NCBI RefSeq assembly: GCF_000971965.1
Contig: NZ_LAQP01000001.1
Span: 682,001-746,000, forward strand
DNA: 64,000 nt
Direction of reading: 5' to 3'
Origin: Paenibacillus wulumuqiensis
Lineage (GTDB): Bacteria; Bacillota; Bacilli; Paenibacillales; Paenibacillaceae
Shown here: positions 18,302-27,820 of the stretch, in pieces
How positions within the stretch are numbered: the stretch's first letter is position 1
How the letters are laid out: each line of letters begins with the position of its first letter
Translations under genes and position numbers: made by a program
Notes under the pieces: model-generated
Told to the model about the DNA's origin: nothing
Seen by the model: the letters and a program-made list of their open reading frames with translations, nothing else
Database searches by the model: none

Positions 18302-19996
18302 TTACAGTTTGCTGTCGTCGATGCTGTTCAACCAGTTCTCGATATCACCGATAACGGAAGCGACGCAGCCTTCCTGGAACGGCGAGATCAGACCGGCTAC
18401 TTCCACCAGTCCGGTAAAGGACTTGCTGCCGCCCTGACGGCACAGGTTCACATAGTCTGCCCATGCTGCCGGCTGGTCTTCATTCATCCGTTTCCAGAAC
18501 TGGAAAGCACAGATTTGCGCCAGCGTATAATCGATATAGTAGAACGGAGCTTCATAGATATGCCCCTGCTTTTGCCAGTAGCCCCCGCTCTGCAGGTACA
18601 GATTGTCGCTCTGATCCCAGAATGGCAGATACTTCTCTTCTACCGCTTTCCAGGCAGCTTTACGCTCGGCCGGAGTCAATTCCGGGTTGCTATAGATCAC
18701 ATGCTGGAACTCATCCACCGCTACCCCGTAAGGAATAAACAGCAGTCCGCCGGACAGATGATCGAACTTGTACTTGTCCGTGTCTTCCTTGAAGAACAGT
18801 TCCATCCACGGCCAGGTAAAGAACTCCATGCTCATGGAATGAATCTCTGCTGCTTCATAGGTCGGCCAGATATATTCCGGCACCTCGAAGTGACGGCTCT
18901 GATACACCTGGAACGCATGGCCCATCTCGTGTGTCAGTACATCAATATCGCCGGAAGTGCCGTTAAAGTTGGCAAAGATAAATGGGCTCTGATAGTCGTT
19001 CAGGAACGTACAGTATCCGCCGCCCATCTTGCCTTTTTTGCTGAGCAGATCCATCAGTTCATTGTCCTGCAGGAACTTGTAGAACTGGTCGATCTCCGGT
19101 GACAGCTCGGAGTACATTTTGGCACCGTTATTGATAATAAAGTCGGCATCCCCTTTTGGTGTCGGATTGCCGGTCGGGAAGCTGTAGCTCTGGTCAAAGT
19201 AGGACAGACGGTCCACACCAAGGCGGGCACGTTGGCGGTCCTTGAGGCGCGCAGCAGCCGGAACGATATATTCCTGTACCTGCTTGCGGAATGCTTCTAC
19301 CTGCTCCGGACCATAATCGGTACGACCCATCCGTGCATATGCCAGTTCCGTGAAGCTGCTGTAACCGAGCTTGCGGGCAATCGTCGTGCGGACTTTAACC
19401 AGCTCATCATAGATGCGGTCCAGCTCTTCGCTGTTCTCTGCCATGAATCCATAGCGGGCTTCCCCGGCACGCTGACGCATATCGCGGTCTTTGGACTGCT
19501 CGAATGGGGTCAGCTGGGTCAGTGTGCGCTCTTCGCCTTCAAACATGATTTTGGCGGAAGCGATCAGCTGACTGTAAGCCGTCGTCAGTTTATTCTCCTG
19601 CTGCAGATCGGCGATGATGTCGGGATGGAACGTTTTCAGTGTCAGTTCGGCAGAAGCGAACAGCTGATGTCCCCATTTCTGTTCCAGTTCGCTGCGGAAG
19701 CTGGAGTTCACCAGTGCTTTGTAATAGCTGTCTATGTATTCCTGGAATACGGGTCCAATCTCATCCATATACTCCTGTTCCGTTTTGTAGAACTCATCAT
19801 TCGTATTAATGGAATGGCGTACCGAGACGAGCTGTGCCTGGGTGGAGAAACTGTTAAACATTTTGTTGATCTGCGCCATCGCCTGATCCTGCTCTTCAAA
19901 GCTGGATGCCTGATTAAACTGCTGCAGCAGCTGATCAAAATCCTTTTTGAGAACATCCATATCCGGACGTTTATACGTAAACTCGCTAAATTTCAT
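18302..19996 (-). CDS. M3 family oligoendopeptidase (PepF-like)
   Basis: Zinc metallopeptidase of 564 residues, the usual length for M3 oligoendopeptidases. The zinc site is HEMGH at about residue 358, in DVLTHEMGHAFQVYQSR, with the third ligand Glu in PTYEAAEIHSMSMEFF. It has no signal peptide and degrades short peptides in the cytoplasm. AGAGGTG precedes the ATG. It stands alone in its transcription unit. Confidence 0.93.
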   Translation of the reverse strand: MKFSEFTYKRPDMDVLKKDFDQLLQQFNQASSFEEQDQAMAQINKMFNSFSTQAQLVSVRHSINTNDEFYKTEQEYMDEIGPVFQEYIDSYYKALVNSSFRSELEQKWGHQLFASAELTLKTFHPDIIADLQQENKLTTAYSQLIASAKIMFEGEERTLTQLTPFEQSKDRDMRQRAGEARYGFMAENSEELDRIYDELVKVRTTIARKLGYSSFTELAYARMGRTDYGPEQVEAFRKQVQEYIVPAAARLKDRQRARLGVDRLSYFDQSYSFPTGNPTPKGDADFIINNGAKMYSELSPEIDQFYKFLQDNELMDLLSKKGKMGGGYCTFLNDYQSPFIFANFNGTSGDIDVLTHEMGHAFQVYQSRHFEVPEYIWPTYEAAEIHSMSMEFFTWPWMELFFKEDTDKYKFDHLSGGLLFIPYGVAVDEFQHVIYSNPELTPAERKAAWKAVEEKYLPFWDQSDNLYLQSGGYWQKQGHIYEAPFYYIDYTLAQICAFQFWKRMNEDQPAAWADYVNLCRQGGSKSFTGLVEVAGLISPFQEGCVASVIGDIENWLNSIDDSKL

Positions 19997-20213
19997 AAAT
20001 GTGCACCTCTCTATCGATAGTCTCGGAATTCCCGGATATATCTATGTTACTAAATTTTACAATAGATGAATAGATTTTTTATCCAATGGTTGAATAAATG
20101 GCGCTGACAGACAGCTATGTTCCGATTGTACAGGCATCTGCACCGATTCATCGTCTGATAACTGTCTTTTTCCCTGCCATTTGTATACAGAACCTTACCC
20201 GGCGAACCGGCAG

Positions 20214-21227
20214 TTAACGCACCGATTCGCATAACCATAAGTAACGGGTAAAATGGCCTTTACGGATATGGCAGACCTCCAAGATCTGCATGCCAGCCTG
20301 TTCTATCGATGACTCAATCGCCTCGGTGGAAATGACAAGTACCCGCCCGGCCAGTCTCGCAGCCGAGAGAAGCATGTTCAATCGTTCCTGCTCATTCAGT
20401 ACGGAGCACAGATTGTAGGGCAGATCGAGAATAAGCGCATCATATCGGCCGGTCAGCTTCCGCATATCAGCCAGACTGACAATATCCGGCATGCTATAGT
20501 GGGTCAGATTCTCACGCGCACCCTGCACTGCCAGCGGATTAAGGTCATATCCTGTTACTGTAATTCCCATGGACATCGCCTCAATCAGCACCGTACCGAT
20601 GCCGCAGCATGGATCGATCAGTGAAGCTGCTGTGTCAGGTACTGCAATATTGACGGCCGCCCGGGCTACCCGGGTACTGAGCGCTGTGGAGTAATGGCGA
20701 GGCTTGTCATTGTGACGGAGCCAGACGGATTCGGAGGCATGACAGCGGCCGGCTACCCAGCGACCGCCCGCGTACGTCATACCGATCAACTGCTGCGGCT
20801 GCTTCATCTGCGCTTTGCCGGTAATATGCATGCCGATCCGGCGCTCCAGCTGTCTTTTCTCGTCATAGGTAAATGTCTGTTCAGCATCCAGACTGATTAA
20901 TTTGAACGTCCGGTTGTTCATATCCAGCTGCTCTACCGCCTGCTCCAGCTGTTCCAGATTCGCAGCTTCACACTGAATATCCAGCCGGTAATGAATAAAC
21001 GGGCTGCGCTCCGGCGGAATCTGTACCACACTCTCTACATGACGGACTTCCGGCTTCTGTCCAAGCAGACAGCGCAGCTCCAGATGACACAGCTCCTGTT
21101 CGTCTTCATGACAGGCGTAAGTGTAGATATAGCCAAAGGGATCATCGAGAGACCGCACAGGCAGTTCGGTTGATTGGAATAATGGCTGGCTCGCAGCCGG
21201 TTGAATATGGGAATCGGGTTGTGACAA
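20214..21227 (-). CDS. TRM11-like SAM-dependent RNA methyltransferase
   Basis: Probable RNA (guanine) methyltransferase of about 337 residues. The C-terminal Rossmann domain has the SAM motif DPCCGIGTVLIEAMSMGITVT and a motif IV of LILDLPYNLCSVL, a variant of the usual (N/D)PPY. The N-terminal half resembles the substrate-binding part of TRM11/THUMP-type enzymes. A TTG at 21227 preceded by AGAGGAA is preferred; an ATG at 21266 would add 13 residues but has a weak site. The exact target is unknown. Confidence 0.8.
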   Translation of the reverse strand: MSQPDSHIQPAASQPLFQSTELPVRSLDDPFGYIYTYACHEDEQELCHLELRCLLGQKPEVRHVESVVQIPPERSPFIHYRLDIQCEAANLEQLEQAVEQLDMNNRTFKLISLDAEQTFTYDEKRQLERRIGMHITGKAQMKQPQQLIGMTYAGGRWVAGRCHASESVWLRHNDKPRHYSTALSTRVARAAVNIAVPDTAASLIDPCCGIGTVLIEAMSMGITVTGYDLNPLAVQGARENLTHYSMPDIVSLADMRKLTGRYDALILDLPYNLCSVLNEQERLNMLLSAARLAGRVLVISTEAIESSIEQAGMQILEVCHIRKGHFTRYLWLCESVR

Positions 21228-21317
21228 TGATGTTCCTCTTTTCCTGACCTTCAGGTCTGTATGCATATTTCCATTTCATTAAAAAATACAATAAAACAAA
21301 TTATTGCTATCCGTACA

Positions 21318-22184
21318 CTAACTATTTCCCTGCGGCTTTACAATATAGAACATACCCGCAAAGATCAGCAGCACGCCGCCCCACTGCCAGCCATCCGGCC
21401 GGAAGCCGGTCAGCAGCACATCGAGCAGAATCGCAACCGCCGGATCAACAAAGACAAGTGCCGAGATGATCCGGGTCGGCAAATAACGCACACTGTTATA
21501 GAACAGCAAATAGACGATCCCCGTATGAACAAACCCGGTAATAATGGAATATGTCCAGTTCATTTCGCTCAGATTCAGATAGGAGGTCCACGAAATAAAC
21601 GGCAGCAGCAGAATCATACTGAGCAGCATCTGGATAAATGTCGTCGCATAGACGCTCAGTGTGCGGATACTTTTGCCAAGCAGCATGGTCGCCGCATAGA
21701 AAAAGGCCGCAATGATCGCATAGATCGCACCGGTCAGCTGGAATCCGCCGCCCCCTTGACCAGCTCCCACAATCAGCAGCGTACCGGCAAAACAGAGCAA
21801 AATCGCTCCCAATCCCATCCAGGTCAGCTTCTCCCGGAAAATCACACTACCCAGAATCATGGCAATAACTGGTGCCAGATGATACAGAGAGATCGCTACC
21901 GTTACTGAAGTTAGCTCAAACGACTTGAACAGAAACACCCAGTTCAGCAGCAGCGTCGTCCCGCAGAGCAGCACAAACACCACTTCCCGGCGCTGCCACA
22001 CTTCACTGCGGTACGTGCCGCTGAACCACCAGACACCACCAATCAGAATAACCGCACAGACGCAGCGCACCCAGACCAGTTCAACTGCAGGCAGCCCTGA
22101 CAATCCCGAGAAAAAGCCGACTGAGCCAAAAATGGCCATCGACAGAATCAGCTGGACCAGGGCGCTTTTATGTAATGTATTCAT
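21318..22184 (-). CDS. EamA/DMT family transporter
   Basis: Drug/metabolite transporter superfamily protein of 288 residues with ten hydrophobic segments in two EamA repeats (first ending GTLLIVGAGQGGGGF, second ending GMFYIVKPQG). CGGAG precedes the ATG at 22184. It begins 15 bases after the pxpA stop, so it is probably the last gene of the 5-oxoprolinase operon. It could move an amino acid or a related metabolite; this is only inferred from position. Confidence 0.88.
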   Translation of the reverse strand: MNTLHKSALVQLILSMAIFGSVGFFSGLSGLPAVELVWVRCVCAVILIGGVWWFSGTYRSEVWQRREVVFVLLCGTTLLLNWVFLFKSFELTSVTVAISLYHLAPVIAMILGSVIFREKLTWMGLGAILLCFAGTLLIVGAGQGGGGFQLTGAIYAIIAAFFYAATMLLGKSIRTLSVYATTFIQMLLSMILLLPFISWTSYLNLSEMNWTYSIITGFVHTGIVYLLFYNSVRYLPTRIISALVFVDPAVAILLDVLLTGFRPDGWQWGGVLLIFAGMFYIVKPQGNS

Positions 22185-22199
22185 GATGTACACTCCGAT

Positions 22200-22967
22200 T
22201 TATAAATTGGCGGATACCGCCTGTACCACAATATCTTGCTGCTCCAGCTGTACGCGCAGCTCCCGGGCAAACTGTACGGCATAAGCCGCATCTCCGTGCA
22301 GGCAGATCGTATCCGCCTGGATCGGTATCTCTGTTCCCTCGGTAGAGATCACCCGCTGCTGCGTGACCATCTGCAGCACCTGCTTCACTGCCAGCTGCGC
22401 ATCGGTAATGAGTGCACCGGCTGCAGAACGCGGAGTCAGTGTACCATCCTGCTGATAGGTACGATCGGCAAATACTTCACTTGCGACCTGCAGACCCGCA
22501 CGCTGCCCGGCGCTAATCAGCTCACTGCCAGCCAACCCGTACAGGATCAGTCCCGGATTCACCGCATATACTGCCTGTGCAATCGCATCGGAGAGCGGCG
22601 CAGAGACCGCTGCCATGTTATAGAGTGCTCCATGCGGCTTGACATGGTGCAGACTACTGCCTTCCTGGCTGGCAAATGCCTGCAGCGCTCCGATCTGGTA
22701 GGTGACCATATCATATACTTCTGTCGGGGTGACCTCCATCCGTCTGCGGCCAAATCCAACCAGATCCGGCAGACCCGGATGAGCACCAATCTTCACTCCG
22801 TGCGCAACGGCCTGACGTACCGTTGTCCGCATGACCGAAGGATCACCGGCATGGAATCCGCAGGCAATATTGGCAGAAGTAATGCTGCCAAATATAGCTT
22901 CGTCCACTCCCAGCGTATATATGCCATAGCTCTCCCCCATATCACAATTCAGATCCACCTGATACAT
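22200..22967 (-). CDS. pxpA: 5-oxoprolinase subunit PxpA (LamB/YcsF family)
   Basis: Subunit A of the ATP-dependent 5-oxoprolinase, 255 residues, which together with PxpB and PxpC opens 5-oxoproline to glutamate. The family hallmark [12 protein letters not shown] is at the N-terminus, and [20 protein letters not shown] and [15 protein letters not shown] follow. The ATG at 22967 has GGAGGAG upstream; a longer frame to 22994 does not. It comes 23 bases after pxpC, giving the order pxpB-pxpC-pxpA, as in B. subtilis ycsJ-ycsF-type clusters apart from order. Confidence 0.93.
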   Translation of the reverse strand: MYQVDLNCDMGESYGIYTLGVDEAIFGSITSANIACGFHAGDPSVMRTTVRQAVAHGVKIGAHPGLPDLVGFGRRRMEVTPTEVYDMVTYQIGALQAFASQEGSSLHHVKPHGALYNMAAVSAPLSDAIAQAVYAVNPGLILYGLAGSELISAGQRAGLQVASEVFADRTYQQDGTLTPRSAAGALITDAQLAVKQVLQMVTQQRVISTEGTEIPIQADTICLHGDAAYAVQFARELRVQLEQQDIVVQAVSANL

Positions 22968-22990
22968 ATGCACTCCTCCTGTTCCTGATG

Positions 22991-23995
22991 TCAATGCAGC
23001 TCTTTGAGTTTTAGTTCAATCATTTTCCGTAAAATGCGAAGCTCTCTCACCCATACTCCGTACCAGCGCTGCGCCTCCGCGATCGACACCTGTTCAAAGC
23101 GGATCGTATGACCGGGGGCGAGCTGTGCCATGACCGATAGATCGAGCGAGATGACCTGGGCGATTTTGGCATAGCCGCCCAGTGTCTGCCGATCCGCCAT
23201 TAGAACAATCGGCTGACCGTCTGCCGGAACCTGAATCGTACCATGGGCGACTGCTTCCGAGATATAATTTTGCGGCGTCTTCAATTCCAGCGGCGTTCCG
23301 GACAGCCGATAGCCCATTCGGTCCGACTGCGGAGTCACCCGGTAGCTGTCTTCCAGCAGCGACTGTCGGCTGACAGGTGTAAAATCCTCCCACTGGCGAC
23401 CCGGAAGAATACGAATCACGGGATGACCGGTCTGAGCCGGCAGCAGCAGTCGGCTGACCTGCCACGGTACCGTAGAGATGGAGGAGGAATCATCCATTTT
23501 ACCAGATGACTCCGGCAGTGCCATTTGTCCTGGCTGAATATGCAGGATATCTCCACTGCGCAGCGCTCTGCCTGCCAATCCGCCAATGCCTGCCCGCAGA
23601 TAGGTACTGGCGCTGCCCATAACAGGCGGAATCTGCCAGCCGCCAGATACGGCCAGATAGGCACGGCAGCCGGACTCCACTTTTTTAAAAGACAACCGGC
23701 TTCCCTTGCGCACCCATACAGGGCGCCACATCGGCAGCAGTTCGGTATCCACAACCGGTGTCAGCTGACCGCCGGTTACAGCAATCCAGCAGTCTGCCGT
23801 AAATTCAGCAACAAAGCCGGTTAGCGTAATTTCTAGCGTCGGTTCATGCCCGGTATTGCCTACCAGCCAGTTGGCAATCAGATGCGCCGGTCGATCCATC
23901 GCACCGGACAGGCTGACTCCATACTTGCCATATCCGGTACGTCCAGTGTCCTGTACCGTTGTCAACAGGCCGGGTTTCTCTATAATGATGCTCAT
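22991..23995 (-). CDS. pxpC: 5-oxoprolinase subunit PxpC (biotin-dependent carboxyltransferase-like)
   Basis: Subunit C of 5-oxoprolinase, 334 residues, beginning [21 protein letters not shown]. Motifs of the family are [35 protein letters not shown], and [31 protein letters not shown]. The start at 23995 shares ATGA with the pxpB stop, so the two are coupled. It forms a complex with PxpB. The earlier label urea amidolyase-like reflects the shared fold with the allophanate hydrolase and biotin carboxylase partners. Confidence 0.93.
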   Translation of the reverse strand: MSIIIEKPGLLTTVQDTGRTGYGKYGVSLSGAMDRPAHLIANWLVGNTGHEPTLEITLTGFVAEFTADCWIAVTGGQLTPVVDTELLPMWRPVWVRKGSRLSFKKVESGCRAYLAVSGGWQIPPVMGSASTYLRAGIGGLAGRALRSGDILHIQPGQMALPESSGKMDDSSSISTVPWQVSRLLLPAQTGHPVIRILPGRQWEDFTPVSRQSLLEDSYRVTPQSDRMGYRLSGTPLELKTPQNYISEAVAHGTIQVPADGQPIVLMADRQTLGGYAKIAQVISLDLSVMAQLAPGHTIRFEQVSIAEAQRWYGVWVRELRILRKMIELKLKELH

Positions 23996-24750
23996 TCGCA
24001 GCCTCCTGTCTCGTCTGATCGGGACAAGCCAGCAGACTCCTGCTGCTGCAGACGAACATATTGTTCCGCTGTAATCGGTCGGAATCGAACCCGGTGTCCA
24101 CTTTGCAGCAGGCTGGGCGGCGACTCTTCCGGACGAAATAACCGAATCGGCGTACGGCCAATCAGCTGCCAGCCGCCCGGTGTCTCCAGCGGATAAATGC
24201 CGGTCTGCGTGCCGGCAATGCCTACCGATCCGGCAGGAATAGTGAGCCTTGGTGTTGCTTTGCGCGGCGCAGCAATCTGCGGCGGCATCCCGCCTAGATA
24301 GGGAAATCCGGGAGCAAATCCAATCGCATAGACGGTATATTCGGCTCCTGCGTGAATATGAATAACCTCTTCGGCGGTCAGTCCGTTTGCATCCGCCAGC
24401 CATTCCAGATCCGGTCCGTATTCTCCTCCATAACAGACCGGGATCTCGACTATCGTGCTGTCCTGATCAACTTCCGTGGTCACAGCAGCCAGCAGCCGCT
24501 GCTCTACCAGCTGACTGACTTTCTCATACACGCCGATATCACCGGAATGACTCATCAAAGACAGTACAGCCAGATCATAATAGACCGCCAGCGTAGTATA
24601 GGAAGGAACGCATTCAATCCAGCCGGGAAACGGGTCTTCTTCGATCTGCCGAGCCACCGTCTGGATCACGGCGAGTGTATCTTCCTGAACCCCACTGCCA
24701 AATTCGATCAGTACCGCCGAATCGCCCAGCGGGTGTATCGTCCACTCCAT
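23992..24750 (-). CDS. pxpB: 5-oxoprolinase subunit PxpB (KipI family)
   Basis: Subunit B of 5-oxoprolinase, about 252 residues, also known as KipI-like. Motifs are GDSAVLIEFGSG near the start, YGGEYGPDLEWLA, and APGFPYLGGMPPQIAAPRK, then TPRLTIPAGSVGIAGTQTGIYP. The ATG at 24750 is preferred because AAGGA stands 9 bases before it; an upstream ATG at 24801 has no clear site. KipI in B. subtilis also inhibits sporulation kinase KinA; whether this protein does so cannot be told here. Confidence 0.9.
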   Translation of the reverse strand: MEWTIHPLGDSAVLIEFGSGVQEDTLAVIQTVARQIEEDPFPGWIECVPSYTTLAVYYDLAVLSLMSHSGDIGVYEKVSQLVEQRLLAAVTTEVDQDSTIVEIPVCYGGEYGPDLEWLADANGLTAEEVIHIHAGAEYTVYAIGFAPGFPYLGGMPPQIAAPRKATPRLTIPAGSVGIAGTQTGIYPLETPGGWQLIGRTPIRLFRPEESPPSLLQSGHRVRFRPITAEQYVRLQQQESAGLSRSDETGGCE

Positions 24751-24897
24751 CGTACTCATTCCTTCCGCACCGAGCTGAATATGGTACACTTTATAAGACA
24801 TTTTATCTATTCATCCATCCCCTGTCGAGTCAATCATAGATTATGAAACTTCAAAATAATGATTTACTGAAACAATAAACGAAGGTGGTGCAGTTCC

Positions 24898-25743
24898 ATG
24901 ATCTATCAAATTAGCTATATATCGGACATCTACCGGGTCAAAGGATACATGGCATTGCCTTATGGTGTAACAGCGTCTGTTGAACAGCTGGCCGAATGGC
25001 TCAATTCCTTTTATGAGACCGAGGATCTGGAAGTTCTGCCGATCGCCTGCCCTCTGTGTCCGGCGACCCGACCGGTTACGGAAGGAAATCATCCTGTATT
25101 TGTATACTGCCGCGGCGGGATTGGCCGGGTGGGCAGTGTGCGTATGGACTGGCTGGAGCGGTTTGCCCAGCATGGGCATATCGTATTTGCTCCCTGCTAT
25201 CGCGGCGCGGAGGGCGGTCAGGGACGCGATGAATTCGGCGGTGGTGATGTGGAGGATGTGCTGTCTGGTATTCGCTGGCTGAGCCAGCTGCCATTTACGG
25301 ATGAACAGCAGATCTCGGTCATGGGCTTCTCCCGTGGTTCGGTCAATGCGACACTGACCACTGTACAATCCGTTCAGCCACCGATTCATCGATTGATTCT
25401 GTGGGGCGGTGTATCCGATCTGGCTCATACGTATGAGGAGAGAATCGATCTGCGCCGTATGCTCAAACGGGTAGTCGGCGGCTCGACAGGCAAGTACCCC
25501 GAGCGGTATGAAGCCCGCTCACCGGCAGCACTGGCAGAACGGATTGATTGTCCTGTGCTGATCATTCACGGGCGGCAGGATCTGCAGGTAGACTTCAGCC
25601 ACGCTGACCGCATGATCAGACGACTGGAGGAGCTGGGCAAGCCATATGATGTACAGATCTATGAAGAGTATGGTCATCATATGCCCGAAGAGGTGCACAA
25701 GCAGTCTATTGCCGCGATGTTTGCATGGATCGAGCAGGAATAG
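24898..25743 (+). CDS. Alpha/beta hydrolase, prolyl oligopeptidase-like
   Basis: Serine hydrolase of 281 residues with the alpha/beta fold. The nucleophile elbow is MGFSRGS at about residues 141-147, the acid is probably in IHGRQDLQVDF, and the His is in YEEYGHHMPE. The N-terminal region is short and there is no signal peptide. It is divergent from pxpB and ends at a strong terminator, so it is a single-gene unit. The substrate is unknown. Confidence 0.88.
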   Translation: MIYQISYISDIYRVKGYMALPYGVTASVEQLAEWLNSFYETEDLEVLPIACPLCPATRPVTEGNHPVFVYCRGGIGRVGSVRMDWLERFAQHGHIVFAPCYRGAEGGQGRDEFGGGDVEDVLSGIRWLSQLPFTDEQQISVMGFSRGSVNATLTTVQSVQPPIHRLILWGGVSDLAHTYEERIDLRRMLKRVVGGSTGKYPERYEARSPAALAERIDCPVLIIHGRQDLQVDFSHADRMIRRLEELGKPYDVQIYEEYGHHMPEEVHKQSIAAMFAWIEQE

Positions 25744-25795
25744 AATTATAAATACACTTCAGATCAACTGCATCTCTCCATATCTTCTTTTGCGA

Positions 25796-25831
25796 GAAAA
25801 AGCTGCCGGAACGCATCCGGCAGCTTTTTTA
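25796..25831 (+). terminator. Rho-independent terminator
   Basis: AAAAAGCTGCCGGA / TCCGGCAGCTTTTTT is a textbook bidirectional hairpin 53 bases after the hydrolase stop. Confidence 0.9.
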
Positions 25832-25982
25832 TTGGTGTTGTTTATTCGTGTGGACTGTATACAATCTTCGTTTAATGATTGCTTTTTTCACGACTTCATA
25901 CTGTCTGTAATCCTTCCAGCAGCTAATAGCTCCCATAACAGCTTCTATGTTCTCTGGTCAGAACATAAGATTACTATACCGA

Positions 25983-26028
25983 CTGTGCTGGCTGCTGCAT
26001 ACGAGCTGTGCTGGCTGCTGCATACGAG
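25983..26028. repeat. Perfect 23-bp tandem duplication
   Basis: Two head-to-tail copies of CTGTGCTGGCTGCTGCATAC+GAG lie in non-coding DNA at 25983-26005 and 26006-26028. They stand just beyond the end of the FAD oxidoreductase gene. The rest of the 25744-26092 gap has only the terminator and a small ATGTTCT/AGAACAT hairpin near 25947-25966. Confidence 0.9.
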
Positions 26029-26092
26029 GCTAATGAATCGTTTATCGAATCTTGTTCAAGCCAGACATAGCGGCGGATATGACAGCCGGGGT

Positions 26093-27556
26093 TTAGACAA
26101 CTGTCGCAGGTACCCGGCTGCTGCTGCCCGTCTTGGTGAACATGCTGCGGGCGATCCATATACCGGCTGCTCCGGCCTGGGCCAGACCACGTGTCACACC
26201 CGCACCGTCGCCGCCGCAGTACAGTCCATCAATCTCAGTCTCCAGATTCTCATCCAGCTTGGGACGGGCGGAATAGAATTTGGCTTCCACTCCGTAGAAC
26301 AGCGTATGCTCGGAAGCAATGCCCGGTGTGACGCCTTCCAGCGCCTGCACCATCTCGATCAGACTCTTCATGGTATTATATGGCAGCACCAGACCGAGAT
26401 CGCCCGGCACCGCTTCTTTCAGTGTTGGTTCGAGGAATCCTTCCTTGATCCGGTCGGCAGTAGAGCGGCGGCCGCGCAGGATATCGCCGAACTTCTGTAC
26501 GATAACGCCTCCGCTGGACAGATCGTTCGCCCGGCGGCAGATTTCACGAGCATATTCATTCGGCTTGTCGAACGGCTCCGTAAATTTGTGCGACACGAGC
26601 AGGGCAAAGTTCGTATTGCGCGAACCGAGCGCCGGATCTTTGAAAGAGTGACCATTGGCCGCCATCACGCCGCTGTGATTCTCGACCACGACATGTCCGG
26701 ACGGATTACTGCAAAATGTACGCACCCGTGTACCGACAGATGTATTATAGATAAATTTGCCTTCATACAGATGCTTGTTAATCTCCTGCATGACCACATC
26801 GGATGTCTCGACACGTACACCCACATCCACCTGGTTATTGTACATTTTCAGGCGGCGCTTTTTGAGGATATCGGTCAGCCAGGCTGAACCATCACGCCCC
26901 GGAGCGATCATCACATTCGCGGACTCGTAGGTGTCTCCCTTTTTGGTTACGATGCCTGTAATTCGATGCTTGCCGTCTTCCTTGATCGTCAGGATATCTT
27001 CCACCTCTGTCTTGTAGACCATATCAATCCGGGTGTTCAGATATTCATAAATGGACTTCAGAATCTCCAGATTCTGCTCGGTGCCGAGATGGCGCACCTG
27101 GGCACGCAGCAGCTTCAGACCCGAAGCGTAACCGCGCTGCTCAATATCCCGGATCACATCTGTCGTTGGGTCCGTGATCATCTCGGTAGCGCCGTGCTCC
27201 AGATTGATGGAATCCACATACCGGATCAGATCTTCGACCTTGGATGGAGCCAGGTAATCGGTCAGCCAGCCGCCGAACTCCGTCGTAATATTAAATTTGC
27301 CATCGCTGTAAGCCCCGGCTCCACCGAAGCCTGCCGTTACCGAACATGCAGGCAGACAGCCGGCAAAGTCCTTTTTCCCTGCGGGCGGTGGGCAGAACTG
27401 GATTTTCTCCTGCATAATTGGACAGTTGCGACGGTAGATATCATGGCCTTTATCAATCAAAAGGACTTTCCATTCCGGTGCAATCCGTGTCAATTCATAA
27501 CATGCAAAGATTCCTGCGGGTCCTGCGCCTACTACGATACAATCATATTTTGTCAT
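26093..27556 (-). CDS. NAD(P)/FAD-dependent oxidoreductase (COG2509 family)
   Basis: Flavoprotein of 487 residues. The N-terminal Rossmann motif is CIVVGAGPAGIFACYELTR, followed by a Cys-rich region (FCPPPAGKKDFAGCLPAC) and TAGFGGAGAYSDGKFNI, and a C-terminal second FAD motif (YCGGDGAGVTRGLAQAGAAGIWIARS). This matches the uncharacterised FAD-dependent dehydrogenase family COG2509. AGGAGG precedes the ATG. Upstream on the same strand lie a purine riboswitch with terminator and a 16-bp palindrome. The reaction is unknown; purine control suggests a link to purine metabolism or to flavin or nucleotide supply. Confidence 0.88.
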   Translation of the reverse strand: MTKYDCIVVGAGPAGIFACYELTRIAPEWKVLLIDKGHDIYRRNCPIMQEKIQFCPPPAGKKDFAGCLPACSVTAGFGGAGAYSDGKFNITTEFGGWLTDYLAPSKVEDLIRYVDSINLEHGATEMITDPTTDVIRDIEQRGYASGLKLLRAQVRHLGTEQNLEILKSIYEYLNTRIDMVYKTEVEDILTIKEDGKHRITGIVTKKGDTYESANVMIAPGRDGSAWLTDILKKRRLKMYNNQVDVGVRVETSDVVMQEINKHLYEGKFIYNTSVGTRVRTFCSNPSGHVVVENHSGVMAANGHSFKDPALGSRNTNFALLVSHKFTEPFDKPNEYAREICRRANDLSSGGVIVQKFGDILRGRRSTADRIKEGFLEPTLKEAVPGDLGLVLPYNTMKSLIEMVQALEGVTPGIASEHTLFYGVEAKFYSARPKLDENLETEIDGLYCGGDGAGVTRGLAQAGAAGIWIARSMFTKTGSSSRVPATVV

Positions 27557-27644
27557 AATATCCTCCTGATGAGCATAATGCCGGATGGGATGTGTGCAGC
27601 CTGATATTTGTATTATACTGCGTGATCCGACTGGATAGATTAAT

Positions 27645-27660
27645 AAGTAAAATTTTACTT
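27645..27660. promoter_or_regulatory. 16-bp perfect palindrome AAGTAAAATTTTACTT
   Basis: This palindrome lies between the riboswitch terminator and the FAD oxidoreductase gene. A minus-strand TATAAT box at 27609-27614 is about 30 bases downstream, so it may be an operator for a second, riboswitch-independent promoter. No known motif is recognised. Confidence 0.4.
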
Positions 27661-27712
27661 TTAATTACATAATTAATAATGTTGGATACCTGCTCTGTTC
27701 TCCAAAACGCAC

Positions 27713-27768
27713 AAAAAATCCCCGGCTTGCGAACAGGTATGCCAAAGCATCCTATCCGTAGCCAGGAA
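27713..27768 (-). terminator. Riboswitch-controlled terminator
   Basis: On the minus strand TTCCTGGCT pairs with AGCCGGGGA (9 bp with two G-T wobbles) and TTTTTT follows. The 5' arm is the 3' arm of helix P3 and joining strand J3/1 of the purine aptamer, so aptamer and terminator cannot form together. Ligand binding should therefore block termination. Confidence 0.75.
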
Positions 27769-27820
27769 TTTGCGGTTCCTTGTAGAGACCCCCAAACCCT
27801 ATTTTCGGGGATATACGAAT
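27754..27820 (-). promoter_or_regulatory. Purine riboswitch aptamer, guanine class
   Basis: The minus-strand RNA folds as the three-way purine aptamer of exactly 67 nt. P1 is ATTCGTA/TACGGAT, J1/2 is TAT, P2 is CCCCGAA/TTTGGGG around loop AATAGGG, J2/3 is GTCTCTAC, P3 is AGGAA/TTCCT around loop CCGCAAA, and J3/1 is GGCTACG. The kissing-loop GG of L2 and CC of L3 are present, as are U22, U47 and U51. The base at position 74 is C, which selects guanine or hypoxanthine over adenine. It lies about 200 bases upstream of the FAD oxidoreductase ATG. I know of no other gene between them. Confidence 0.9.

Noticed and set aside
25946-25969. ATGTTCT/AGAACAT hairpin as a terminator
   Set aside because: No T-tract on either strand.
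25646-26887. Long plus-strand frame (413 codons)
   Set aside because: It runs through the end of the hydrolase gene, a terminator and the antisense of the FAD oxidoreductase.
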